Shown here piece by piece: positions 7,829 to 14,353 of a DNA stretch of 23,637 nucleotides. The stretch comes from a virus, in IMG/VR virus record IMGVR_UViG_3300017756_000111, positions 1 to 23,637 of that record, one strand, 5' to 3'. The number at the start of each line of letters is the position of its first letter. The stretch's first letter is position 1. Under the pieces are notes generated by a model. The model did not search any database and had not been told where the DNA came from. It saw only the letters and a program-made list of their open reading frames with translations. The translations under genes were made by a program, and so were the position numbers.

Positions 7829-9214
7829 ATGACTAGAAAAATTGCTATTATTGGTGGTACTGATGCAGTACAAGTATTATTGAATTGCGTGTCACATAGA
7901 GATACTCTTGAAGGAGTATATCAGGACGATGAAATAGTTTGGATTCGTGATTGTTCTCATATTATTGATGACTATGGGATACAAACTGAATCCGAGTGGG
8001 GAGAAATACTTGGAGAGAATACTACATTAAGTACAGTACATCTATCAAGATTGTTAGATGGTAAACAGAAGTGGGGTAAAAAGTTTATTGGGTTTGGTAA
8101 TATAACACCTCATAATTTCTATGTAATGTATGAACCAACTCATGTAGGTTGGCACTTAAATGGTAGAAAACTTGTAGATTTATTTTGGAATAGTTATACC
8201 AATACTGCAAAAAATGTAAGAATGATTGATAGTCATGTAGAATATATTGATGTACAACAAGATCATGTTAAAATACTTGGAGAACAGTATGATTTTGTAA
8301 TTGATTGTACTAGAGGTGCAATATGGGATCATAATTCTTATAGTGAAGCATTATATAAACCAACAAATGCAACTCTAACTGTTAATAAAAAGGTAGAGGG
8401 TAAATGGAATTACACTGCACATATTGCAGGTAAACATGGATATTTAACAGGCATCCCCATTAAAGATGCTCAAACATGGATATATTCATATGATAAGAAT
8501 TTAACAACACTTGATGATGCTATTAAAGATTTCAATGAGCATTGTGAAATAAGTGTAGGTGAGTTGCCAAAAGCAATAGAATATGATAATATGTTATCAG
8601 ATTATTGTATTCATTCTAATAACAGATATGCAAGATGTGGTCGTGCGTTGGGGTTTAATGATGAGTTAAACAACTTTAAAAACTATCTTGAAGGAGACAT
8701 AGCAGAAGCAATATCAGAGTATTTGTTTCAAGATCCTGAGAGACAACAGACAGAATATCAAAGATTAGATGTGGAAGATAGATATGAAGATGGCAAAATT
8801 GATTGTGCTGCATCTTTAGGTTTCTATCTACAGGAAGGTTCTCAATATAAAACTAAGTTCTGGGAACAAACTAGAACTAATGCATGTTTATGTTTAGAGA
8901 ACAGAGAATATTTTGATATATCCACAAATCTCATACAACATGAGTATCTTAAAATGAATGAACTTATACCTATACATGAGAACATTCGTTTAGATTATTT
9001 TAGGAGACTATCCGAAGATGAGCAGCGTTTAAGACAAAAACAAACTGCTGTATCTGATGAACCTTACAGATTGTTAGGAAATTATCAGATATTTACTGAA
9101 ACTATTAATGGTCTCGGTTCACCTTATGCTCACCTATTCCCACTAATGACTGAATTATTACCACCAACATCCGAACCGTTCGGAGAAATCAACCTCGACC
9201 CAATAACATGGTAG
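7829..9214 (+). CDS. diverged halogenase-like paralogue, probably altered cofactor binding, 461 aa
   Basis: The protein aligns with its upstream neighbour along its length. KIAIIGG matches the first strand, QKWGKKFIGFG (80-90) matches IKFGNRFVGWG with the lysine kept (K81), DFVIDCTRG matches DFVLDCSGG, and YLTGIP (205-210) matches WMFGIP. Later, NRYARCGRALGF matches GRYARNGNALGF. The GxGxxG FAD motif is broken (GGTDAV), the GE(S/A)T.P loop is not recognisable, and both Trp of WxWxIP are gone. The gene is full length and in frame, so it is kept for some purpose: a partner subunit of the intact copy, a binding protein, or an enzyme with changed chemistry. Only 3 bases separate the two genes, which must be co-translated. 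Confidence 0.7.
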   Translation: MTRKIAIIGGTDAVQVLLNCVSHRDTLEGVYQDDEIVWIRDCSHIIDDYGIQTESEWGEILGENTTLSTVHLSRLLDGKQKWGKKFIGFGNITPHNFYVMYEPTHVGWHLNGRKLVDLFWNSYTNTAKNVRMIDSHVEYIDVQQDHVKILGEQYDFVIDCTRGAIWDHNSYSEALYKPTNATLTVNKKVEGKWNYTAHIAGKHGYLTGIPIKDAQTWIYSYDKNLTTLDDAIKDFNEHCEISVGELPKAIEYDNMLSDYCIHSNNRYARCGRALGFNDELNNFKNYLEGDIAEAISEYLFQDPERQQTEYQRLDVEDRYEDGKIDCAASLGFYLQEGSQYKTKFWEQTRTNACLCLENREYFDISTNLIQHEYLKMNELIPIHENIRLDYFRRLSEDEQRLRQKQTAVSDEPYRLLGNYQIFTETINGLGSPYAHLFPLMTELLPPTSEPFGEINLDPITW

Positions 9215-9248
9215 AAACTCTAATTAAGGAATTCCCCCTTACAGACAT

Positions 9249-9255
9249 AGGAGGT
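9249..9255 (+). promoter_or_regulatory. strong Shine-Dalgarno site deciding the start at 9259
   Basis: AGGAGGT is an unusually perfect ribosome site for this window and lies three bases before ATG 9259. It indicates that the gene starts there and not at the in-frame ATG at 9208, which overlaps the end of the previous gene. Confidence 0.7.
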
Positions 9256-9258
9256 CAA

Positions 9259-9588
9259 ATGACAGAAGAAAGAATAAAAAAGTATACCTACACTAAGGAA
9301 GAGGTGGATAGGATGATTGCTCATGCAGTCGAGGTTGCGGTAGCAGAAGCACAACGGATTGATGAAGAGTCAATGCGTAAACATAATCGTGATGCTACTG
9401 TTATTAGTATGATATTAGGGTTTACCGCACTCGCACTATTCGTTGATGGTTTGCTAAGATTGTTAGGTATCATTCCACCATTCATGCACATTGACATCGA
9501 TGTACTTGATAAAATTGTAGAGAGAGTTGAAGTGGATGTGATAGATAAAATAAAACAAGTACCCATACAAAAACTTTTACATCGTTAA
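9259..9588 (+). CDS. small single-pass membrane protein, 109 aa
   Basis: Start chosen by the AGGAGGT site. The N-terminal 47 residues are charged and predicted helical (MTEERIKKYTYTKEEVDRMI). A hydrophobic segment runs from about 48 to 71 (VISMILGFTALALFVDGLL), followed by a PP turn and an amphipathic, alternating acidic/hydrophobic tail (HIDIDVLDKIVERVEVDVID). One membrane span with a soluble coiled or amphipathic domain on each side is likely. It is in the halogenase operon and precedes three more membrane-type genes. Function not recognised. Confidence 0.75.
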   Translation: MTEERIKKYTYTKEEVDRMIAHAVEVAVAEAQRIDEESMRKHNRDATVISMILGFTALALFVDGLLRLLGIIPPFMHIDIDVLDKIVERVEVDVIDKIKQVPIQKLLHR

Positions 9589-9590
9589 TT

Positions 9591-9878
9591 ATGATCTCAT
9601 TTTTATTCTCAATGGCAAGTCTATTGAATCTGTTATTTTACATTTATGCTATTGGTTTTCTAATCTCACTAGGATTAGAACAGTTGATCAAGGTTAGACC
9701 TCTATCCGTTGATGAATCAATGAATGAGAGAAACAACTACATAGTCCAGAACAACAGAAAATACTGTTGGAGACAGGCATGGGTTGTAAACATCAACTGG
9801 TTTGCATGTAATGTAGGTTTATATTTTATTTCAAGGAACATGGCATCCCCAGTAGATACATTCTGGAATGGTATGTAA
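9591..9878 (+). CDS. small membrane protein, 95 aa
   Basis: It begins two bases after the preceding stop. Residues about 3-31 are strongly hydrophobic (a clear membrane helix). A second, weaker hydrophobic segment covers about 65-83 (VVNINWFACNVGLYFIS). The loop between is polar (DESMNERNNYIVQNN). Function not recognised; its place in an unbroken run of membrane genes suggests a shared envelope or thylakoid location. Confidence 0.65.
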   Translation: MISFLFSMASLLNLLFYIYAIGFLISLGLEQLIKVRPLSVDESMNERNNYIVQNNRKYCWRQAWVVNINWFACNVGLYFISRNMASPVDTFWNGM

Positions 9879-9881
9879 TAT

Positions 9882-9953
9882 ATGTGGTATATTATATTTT
9901 GGACACTATTAACAATTTACATTTTAAAACAAGTAGGAGTATTTAAAAAATGA
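9882..9953 (+). CDS. 23-residue membrane microprotein
   Basis: MWYIIFWTLLTIYILKQVGV then FKK: one hydrophobic helix with a basic C-terminus. The stop overlaps the next start (ATGA at 9950-9953) and the start lies three bases after the previous stop, the same junction style as the flanking genes. The sequence also contains the ribosome site (GTAGGAGT) of the next gene, so it could simply be a coupling leader. Coding status rests on architecture only. Confidence 0.4.
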   Translation: MWYIIFWTLLTIYILKQVGVFKK

Positions 9954-10213
9954 TCTTTCTATCATGCCCACCTGTATATCATTTACCAGGAACATGGACT
10001 AAGTGCAAAACACCTCTAATCAATCATCTTAATCTTACACCCGATCAAGGATTTATATTATTCTTTGGTTTACTTGTCTTCTCGTTAATTGTTTATGGAC
10101 TTTACAATACATTTGGTGCAGGGAAGAAAAATTTGAAAGATCAGATAGATGAACACGCTAAAATGCATGAACTAGGAATTGCACATGGACATTCACCTAA
10201 AAAGAATCGATGA
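9950..10213 (+). CDS. small single-pass membrane protein, 87 aa
   Basis: A GTAGGAGT ribosome site precedes the ATG. The polar N-terminus holds two Cys and several Pro. A membrane helix at about 34-52 (GFILFFGLLVFSLIVYGLY) is followed by a basic, His-containing soluble tail (HAKMHELGIAHGHSPKKNR). It overlaps the next gene by ATGA. No family recognised. Confidence 0.65.
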   Translation: MIFLSCPPVYHLPGTWTKCKTPLINHLNLTPDQGFILFFGLLVFSLIVYGLYNTFGAGKKNLKDQIDEHAKMHELGIAHGHSPKKNR

Positions 10214-10431
10214 AATTCGACCCTAACAGTATCCCATTAAGGAATACCGCACAAGAATTTGAATATGAGAAAATATCAAGAGAGATTGATAGGTGTGATG
10301 ATGTAGAGGAATTGCAGAATATGTGTAAGTTTCTACTCAAGTTAGAAATGAAAACTAGGGAGACATATAGTATTATGATTGCTGATACTATTGAAGCAAT
10401 GAATTCGGACATACCACAGGACAATTTGTAA
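10210..10431 (+). CDS. small acidic helical protein, 73 aa; faint NblA-like pattern
   Basis: The protein is predicted as two helices: QEFEYEKISREIDRC, a short turn with DDVEELQ, then NMCKFLLKLEMKTRETYS. The EFEYEK start, the spacing to a helix with LL.L, and a Tyr near its end recall NblA, the roughly 60-residue adaptor that directs phycobilisomes to Clp protease and is carried by some cyanophages. The resemblance is a pattern, not a clear match, and other cyanobacterial two-helix proteins look alike. It is the last gene of the operon; its stop lies within the dyad of promoter B. Confidence 0.6.
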   Translation: MKFDPNSIPLRNTAQEFEYEKISREIDRCDDVEELQNMCKFLLKLEMKTRETYSIMIADTIEAMNSDIPQDNL

Positions 10432-10475
10432 AGTGTACACTAGGTGGTTGTCAGACCTATTGAATCGTGTATAAT
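10419..10475 (+). promoter_or_regulatory. dyad-type promoter B
   Basis: GGACAATTTGTAAAGTGTAC at 10419-10438 is the dyad, overlapping the end of the preceding gene. The -10 box TATAAT is at 10470-10475, 51 bases after the dyad start. The spacer carries AGGT/ACCT arms that could form a weak hairpin. No -35 box is visible. It drives the structured-RNA region and the 44-residue microprotein. Confidence 0.7.
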
Positions 10476-10481
10476 AGAAGA

Positions 10482-10752
10482 GCGAAACAGTTAAGGGTTC
10501 ATCTACTCTAACAGTTTTGAGAATGGGCAAACGCAAGGCAAGGGTAGGGAATCAATTCAGAAGCGTCTTTGATCGCACACTGTGGAAAACCTTTTAAGAC
10601 GAACCTCTTGTACTCACAGTTTGAAACTGTCAACTTAGTTGCATGAGTTTTGAAGTTGTAAGTCCCACTCTCAAACAAGAAGTAGAGACATGACGATGAA
10701 TTAAAATTACATTCCCCTTAATGTTTCGCCCACTCTTTATATACAACATTAC
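10482..10752 (+). ncRNA. possible structured RNA / long leader, about 270 nt
   Basis: Between promoter B and the 10753 start there is no convincing long gene. A long-range pairing closes the region: TTTGAGAATGGG (10516-10527) against CCCACTCTCAAA (10664-10675), 11 of 12 pairs. Inside it are CGTCTT/AAGACG (10564-10569 with 10596-10601), the near-perfect palindrome ACAGTTTGAAACTGT (10616-10630), and CAACTT/AAGTTG (10631-10636 with 10653-10658). These nest without conflict, as in a multibranched RNA. It could be a small RNA, a riboswitch-like leader of the 44-residue gene, or chance pairings. It matches no RNA family I recognise. Confidence 0.4.
10523..10597 (+). CDS. possible 24-residue basic peptide inside the RNA region
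   Basis: An ATG frame encodes MGKRKARVGNQFRSVFDRTL plus WKTF. It is basic with aromatic residues and has only a weak ribosome site (GAG). Its start falls in the closing stem of the proposed RNA, so translation and folding would compete. Kept as a possibility only. Confidence 0.18.
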   Translation: MGKRKARVGNQFRSVFDRTLWKTF

Positions 10753-10887
10753 ATGAACAAGTTCAGCATGAAAAACACTAAGACTGAATTGCTTAGTGCT
10801 ATCAAGCAAGACTCAAATGTATTAGAAGAGAGAAACTTTCTAGCATGGGCATTTTTCATAGTTCTAGCATGGGGTTTACTCTTCTAA
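10753..10887 (+). CDS. 44-residue membrane microprotein
   Basis: The polar N-terminal half (MNKFSMKNTKTELLSAIKQD) is followed by a C-terminal hydrophobic helix rich in aromatic residues (FLAWAFFIVLAWGLLF) that runs to the stop. The shape is that of a tail-anchored membrane peptide. It lacks the chlorophyll-binding E..NGR motif of high-light-inducible proteins. It is followed by a terminator and shares promoter B with the RNA region. Confidence 0.55.
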   Translation: MNKFSMKNTKTELLSAIKQDSNVLEERNFLAWAFFIVLAWGLLF

Positions 10888-10944
10888 GGACAATTAAATA
10901 ACTGTAACAAGAGACATGCACATGTCTCTTTTTTATTGTAGAAT
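10888..10944 (+). promoter_or_regulatory. dyad-type promoter H
   Basis: GGACAATTAAATAACTGTAA at 10888-10907 is a degenerate dyad copy starting directly after a stop codon. The -10 box TAGAAT is at 10939-10944, again 51 bases after the dyad start. The intrinsic terminator at 10909-10934 fills the space between. The bases after the -10 box (TAGTATATACGAAAC) match the other copies closely. Confidence 0.6.
10909..10934 (+). terminator. intrinsic terminator
   Basis: GAGACATG and CATGTCTC form a perfect eight-pair inverted repeat around a CA centre, followed by a run of six or more T. It ends the promoter B unit and lies inside promoter H. Confidence 0.9.
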
Positions 10945-10965
10945 TAGTATATACGAAACAAATCT

Positions 10966-11142
10966 ATGACCATAACCAGATCAGACTGTCGCTATTACAT
11001 CCAAGAAATCAAAGGTCTTGCTAAGAATTTTGATGATAAGACAGAAGAAAAGATTAATGACAAAGCAAAAAGCATTCCAGCATCTAAACTAAAGATAATG
11101 TATTATGAGTTGATGTCAGAAATTTATGGAGAAGGATACTAA
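10966..11142 (+). CDS. small hypothetical protein, 58 aa
   Basis: First gene after promoter H; the leader is short and has no clear ribosome site. The product is charged and helical (YYIQEIKGLAKNFDDKTEEK) with a C-terminal KIMYYELMSEIYGEGY. Function not recognised. It is followed by one base and the next gene. Confidence 0.6.
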   Translation: MTITRSDCRYYIQEIKGLAKNFDDKTEEKINDKAKSIPASKLKIMYYELMSEIYGEGY

Positions 11143-11143
11143 A

Positions 11144-11293
11144 ATGAATTCAGTAACAGCAGATCGCATCGCTGATGCACTTGAGAGAATTGCTAATGCA
11201 CTAGAGCATTTCAACATAGAGCATGCTCATATAGATGAGATAGACCATAATCATGTTGAAGGTGATGTAAACACACATAACAAAACATGGTAA
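11144..11293 (+). CDS. small His-rich hypothetical protein, 49 aa
   Basis: The N-terminal amphipathic helix (ADRIADALERIANALEHF) has a heptad-like Leu/Ile/Ala pattern, so it may form a coiled coil. The C-terminal half is rich in His and Asp (IEHAHIDEIDHNH), which could bind a metal. The stop overlaps the next ATG (TAATG). Function not recognised. Confidence 0.55.
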   Translation: MNSVTADRIADALERIANALEHFNIEHAHIDEIDHNHVEGDVNTHNKTW

Positions 11294-11997
11294 TGAACTC
11301 AATACTAGCAGGGAAAAAAGCAAAAAGTGATGGACACAAATATGAAGAGATTTGTGTTGATCTTTTAAATGAACGATATGGTGGAGATCATCAAACTGAT
11401 GGTCGTCCACAAACTAAGGTAGATGTATATGACAATGAAGGAACTAACAAATATTCAGTAAAGAATGTATCTAAGAACCATACTCAAGTAGCATTATTAT
11501 CAAGTAAGAAGTTTATAGATCATTTTGATCTTAGAGATAGTAATTGCGAATCTTTTATCAATATGTTCTTTGGATATCCTAATAAGGAATTAATATCTAT
11601 TGTTGAGAGTATCCATCAAAACTTATCACTTAGTGATGCTGAGATACGACAGAATAGAGTTTATAGAGATAATATATCCAATGATATTATTGATAGTTTC
11701 TTATTATTCATGAACTCTTACAAACTAGAGATATTTGATATTATTGTAAGACGAGGATTTAATGGTGATAGTGTTAATCGTATAGTATGGAGAAATAAGA
11801 TAACAAATAATGTTGATATCATAAATGTTGATTCTCTAGTATCACTAATAGAAAATGGTTCATGGAAAATAAATAATACTACACTAGAGTTTAGAACTAG
11901 TGACAATTTCAAACTATTCCATTTACAAATGAAAGGAAGCGGTAAAAAATATAATAGTGGTTATCATGGTATGATGTTTCATATGTATTGGAGGTAA
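11293..11997 (+). CDS. PD-(D/E)XK nuclease-like protein, 234 aa
   Basis: The start at 11293 is chosen because it overlaps the previous stop (TAATG); an in-frame ATG lies six bases upstream. The N-terminal helix GHKYEEICVDLLNERYG offers the conserved Glu (E18/E19). TKVDVYD supplies D44, and KYSVKNV supplies K57 on the next strand, the core layout of restriction-endonuclease-like folds, with Ser in place of the usual Asp/Glu before the Lys. THTQVAL-type polar residues follow (NHTQVALLS). Possible roles are host-DNA degradation or attack on competing DNA. No methyltransferase partner is seen nearby. The C-terminal half is unrecognised. Confidence 0.5.
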   Translation: MNSILAGKKAKSDGHKYEEICVDLLNERYGGDHQTDGRPQTKVDVYDNEGTNKYSVKNVSKNHTQVALLSSKKFIDHFDLRDSNCESFINMFFGYPNKELISIVESIHQNLSLSDAEIRQNRVYRDNISNDIIDSFLLFMNSYKLEIFDIIVRRGFNGDSVNRIVWRNKITNNVDIINVDSLVSLIENGSWKINNTTLEFRTSDNFKLFHLQMKGSGKKYNSGYHGMMFHMYWR

Positions 11998-11998
11998 T

Positions 11999-12127
11999 AT
12001 GAGAACAGATACCACACTTGAAGAGAAGGATGAAATATGGTATAATAATCAACATATACATCCAATAGCGAGAGAAGATGTAGTGGACAGTCAGGAAAGT
12101 GACTACAGACCTGCATATTGGCAATAA
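11999..12127 (+). CDS. small hypothetical protein, 42 aa
   Basis: The GGAGG before the ATG is a good ribosome site, and the start is one base after the preceding stop. The product is acidic and Trp/Tyr-containing (KDEIWYNNQHIHPIARED). Its last third is encoded by the dyad of promoter I, so the C-terminal sequence is constrained by DNA that has a second function. Confidence 0.55.
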   Translation: MRTDTTLEEKDEIWYNNQHIHPIAREDVVDSQESDYRPAYWQ

Positions 12128-12141
12128 TTATACACTATAAT
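12085..12141 (+). promoter_or_regulatory. dyad-type promoter I (dyad inside a coding sequence)
   Basis: GGACAGTCAGGAAAGTGACT at 12085-12104 is the dyad copy, lying within the 42-residue gene. The -10 box TATAAT is at 12136-12141, 51 bases after the dyad start. The sequence after it (TAGAATATACGAAAC) matches the other copies. It drives the helicase gene. Confidence 0.65.
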
Positions 12142-12168
12142 TAGAATATACGAAACATCATTAAATCA

Positions 12169-13443
12169 TTGATTACACTAAGACCTCATCAAGAACGAAC
12201 ACTTGACAAACTAAAACAGTTCGATAAGGGTTGTGTGTATGTTCCTACTGGTGGTGGTAAGACTATCATCATGTTGGAAGATCTAGTGCAAAGATTAGAA
12301 ACTGCTGCTGCTCCATTAACTGTTGTTATTGTTGCACCTCGTTTACTACTAGCAAATCAATTATGTTCTGAGTTTCTAGAGTATACTCAAGACAATGATA
12401 ACATAGTTCTCAACGACAACTTAAACATATTGCATGTACATAGTGGAGAGACATCTTTCGATTCATCTACTAAACCTCGTTACATTCATGAGTGGATAGT
12501 TGATAGACAATTTCAATTACAACATCAAATCATATTTTCTACATATCACTCACTAGGCAGACTAGATGATGCTATGATAGATGTTGATATCATGTATTGT
12601 GATGAAGCACATAACGCAACTCAAAAAAATCATTTTGTTGGAGTTGCTGCTACTGCTACCAATGCAACTAACAGTTATTTCTTTACTGCTACACCAAAAT
12701 ATACTAGAGAAGTTAATGGTCGTGGTATGAATAACACTGATGTATTTGGTAATACCTTAATTAGTGTACCAGCACCAGAATTAATTGAGAATGGTAGTAT
12801 TATACCACCAAAACTAGTAGTTCATGAAACAGATCATGTAAGAACTAAGAGAAATGCACATGATGTTGATCGTGAAATGGTATTAGAAATACTTGACGAT
12901 TTAACAGAAGAGCAAAGTGCTAAAGTTTTAGTTGCTGCTCCTAATACTAGAATATTATGGAGAATGCTATCACAAACTAATCTTTTAGATGTCCTAAAAC
13001 AATTAGGTTATGATGTATTACATATTACATCAAAGCATGGTGCATATGTCAATGACAAAAAAGTTGGTCGTGATGTATTCTTTAATACTCTAACAGAGTG
13101 GGGTCGTGATGACAACAAAAAGTTTGTTGTATTTCATTACTCTATATTATCTGAAGGCATCAATGTTCCAGGATTAACTCATACAATACTATTGAGAAAT
13201 CTACCTGTTATCGAAATGGCACAAACGATAGGAAGAGTCATAAGACTACATAAAGATGATGCAGAAAATATTGCTAATGGCAATATTCCAGTTGGTAATT
13301 ATCAATTATATCGTAAATCTCATGGAGTGGTTACAGTTCCGTTATGTGGTAAAGCATCACTCTCAACTAGGAATAGACTTCAGAAGATTATTGAATTAAT
13401 CTTTGAAGATGGACTTCCTGCTCACTCTTTCGCTAACTCTTAA
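12169..13443 (+). CDS. SF2 DNA/RNA helicase (DEAH type), 424 aa, TTG start
   Basis: TTG is the only usable start in frame; a stop lies three codons upstream and the conserved Q-motif-like LRPHQ follows at once. Walker A GGGKT is at 28-32, motif Ia VAPRLLLANQ at 55-64, the DEAH box at 145-148, motif III TATP at 173-176, and motif VI QTIGRVIR at 352-359. This is a complete two-domain helicase core without extra domains, resembling UvsW/type III restriction-type helicases. Likely roles are branch migration, recombination or replication restart on phage DNA. It is first in the unit driven by promoter I and has no clear Shine-Dalgarno site. The exact subfamily cannot be fixed by eye. Confidence 0.85.
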   Translation: MITLRPHQERTLDKLKQFDKGCVYVPTGGGKTIIMLEDLVQRLETAAAPLTVVIVAPRLLLANQLCSEFLEYTQDNDNIVLNDNLNILHVHSGETSFDSSTKPRYIHEWIVDRQFQLQHQIIFSTYHSLGRLDDAMIDVDIMYCDEAHNATQKNHFVGVAATATNATNSYFFTATPKYTREVNGRGMNNTDVFGNTLISVPAPELIENGSIIPPKLVVHETDHVRTKRNAHDVDREMVLEILDDLTEEQSAKVLVAAPNTRILWRMLSQTNLLDVLKQLGYDVLHITSKHGAYVNDKKVGRDVFFNTLTEWGRDDNKKFVVFHYSILSEGINVPGLTHTILLRNLPVIEMAQTIGRVIRLHKDDAENIANGNIPVGNYQLYRKSHGVVTVPLCGKASLSTRNRLQKIIELIFEDGLPAHSFANS

Positions 13444-13445
13444 CA

Positions 13446-13607
13446 ATGGCATTCCTACACACTATTTTTTATAAAGAAAACAATAGTGGTTCTATGTTAG
13501 AATCAACTATTATAGCAGCATCACCTGATGACGCTAAAACTACATTCTTATCAACAAATCCTGATGCATATATTGATAAGATATTAACAACCGTACCTGC
13601 TAAGTAA
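13446..13607 (+). CDS. small protein, 53 aa, related to the next gene
   Basis: MAFLHTIFYKENNSGSMLES starts with a beta strand, then STIIAASPDDAKTTFL and a helix, ending with YIDKILTTVPAK. The order beta, beta, PD.A helix, I/V-D strand is shared with the downstream 51-residue protein. It starts two bases after the helicase stop. Function not recognised. Confidence 0.6.
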   Translation: MAFLHTIFYKENNSGSMLESTIIAASPDDAKTTFLSTNPDAYIDKILTTVPAK

Positions 13608-13612
13608 ACATC

Positions 13613-13768
13613 ATGTTTTTTGAAATTCGCAAACAAGAAGTCGTCTTCTATAGTCCAAACTTAGGACTTCAGAGTGTTATTGTAAATAGCAATAATCCTG
13701 ATGGTGCTAGACAATTAATACTAGAACAATATGGTAATGTGGATATTAAGAGAGTTAACTCTCTATAG
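13613..13768 (+). CDS. small protein, 51 aa, related to the previous gene
   Basis: The layout follows that of its neighbour: an FFEIRKQEVVFYS strand, SVIVNSNNPDGARQLIL aligning with STIIAASPDDAKTTFL, and a closing VDIKRV segment. It looks like a tandem duplication with strong divergence. The dyad of promoter C begins at its stop codon. Confidence 0.6.
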   Translation: MFFEIRKQEVVFYSPNLGLQSVIVNSNNPDGARQLILEQYGNVDIKRVNSL

Positions 13769-13826
13769 TGACAGTTCACAAAGAGGCACAAGCACCTGTC
13801 AAAAGGTGCTTTTTTATTGCTATACT
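13769..13826 (+). promoter_or_regulatory. dyad-type promoter C
   Basis: TGACAGTTCACAAAGAGGCA at 13769-13788 has a near-perfect left half and a weaker right half. The -10 box TATACT is at 13821-13826, 52 bases after the dyad start. A terminator hairpin sits between. The downstream bases ATTAGTATAAACAAAG match the family. Confidence 0.65.
13790..13816 (+). terminator. intrinsic terminator
   Basis: AGCACCT and AGGTGCT pair around a GTCAAA loop, followed by a T run. It ends the helicase unit and lies inside promoter C. Confidence 0.9.
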
Positions 13827-13852
13827 ATTAGTATAAACAAAGCAAATGAATT

Positions 13853-14347
13853 ATGCCAAACACACCACCAATGCAAATTGATGAACGAAATGTGAAATCA
13901 GCACCAACTGATGCTCAGGCAATACAGGCAGATGTTCTCAACTATACAGAATTTCTAACTCAAATACTAGAGCAACATTATAGACAGTACCATAAAAACA
14001 TGCTTACAGGCAATTCTTTAAGATACGAGGGAGAACTATCTCAGTATGCTAAAGATCAGTTGGCATCAATGGAAGATGGGACTGCAAATCTAATGAAGTT
14101 CAGAATACAAAAAGGTAAGAAATTCCTTAAAGTCATTCAACAAGAATTCGATACATTCCAAGATAGAAATGAGTATCGTGATGGAAGTGTTCATGCATTC
14201 ATCGATAAAAACACTGGTGATGTATACAAACCAGCAGGATGGAATGGTCGTGCAAAGCATGTAAGATACAACTTACTTGACCCTAAATCTCGTGAGTTAT
14301 GTTACATCAATGCTGATTGGGTCGGTTCATATCTCTATCTAAGGTAA
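13853..14347 (+). CDS. conserved cyanophage-type hypothetical protein, 164 aa
   Basis: First gene of the promoter C unit. Residues 25-60 are helical. The C-terminal part HAFIDKNTGDVYKPAGWNG then AKHVRYNLLD is a compact beta-type motif that I recall as recurring in cyanophage hypothetical proteins (memory, not checked). There are no catalytic signatures. The function is unknown; the operon of small early-type genes suggests an infection-phase role, not a structural one. Confidence 0.65.
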   Translation: MPNTPPMQIDERNVKSAPTDAQAIQADVLNYTEFLTQILEQHYRQYHKNMLTGNSLRYEGELSQYAKDQLASMEDGTANLMKFRIQKGKKFLKVIQQEFDTFQDRNEYRDGSVHAFIDKNTGDVYKPAGWNGRAKHVRYNLLDPKSRELCYINADWVGSYLYLR

Positions 14348-14353
14348 TACAAA

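Noticed and set aside
10490-10560. Resemblance to the glutamine (glnA) riboswitch because of GGTTCATCTACTCT
   Set aside because: The paired GACGGAAGTAGG half of that motif is absent, so only a short chance match remains.
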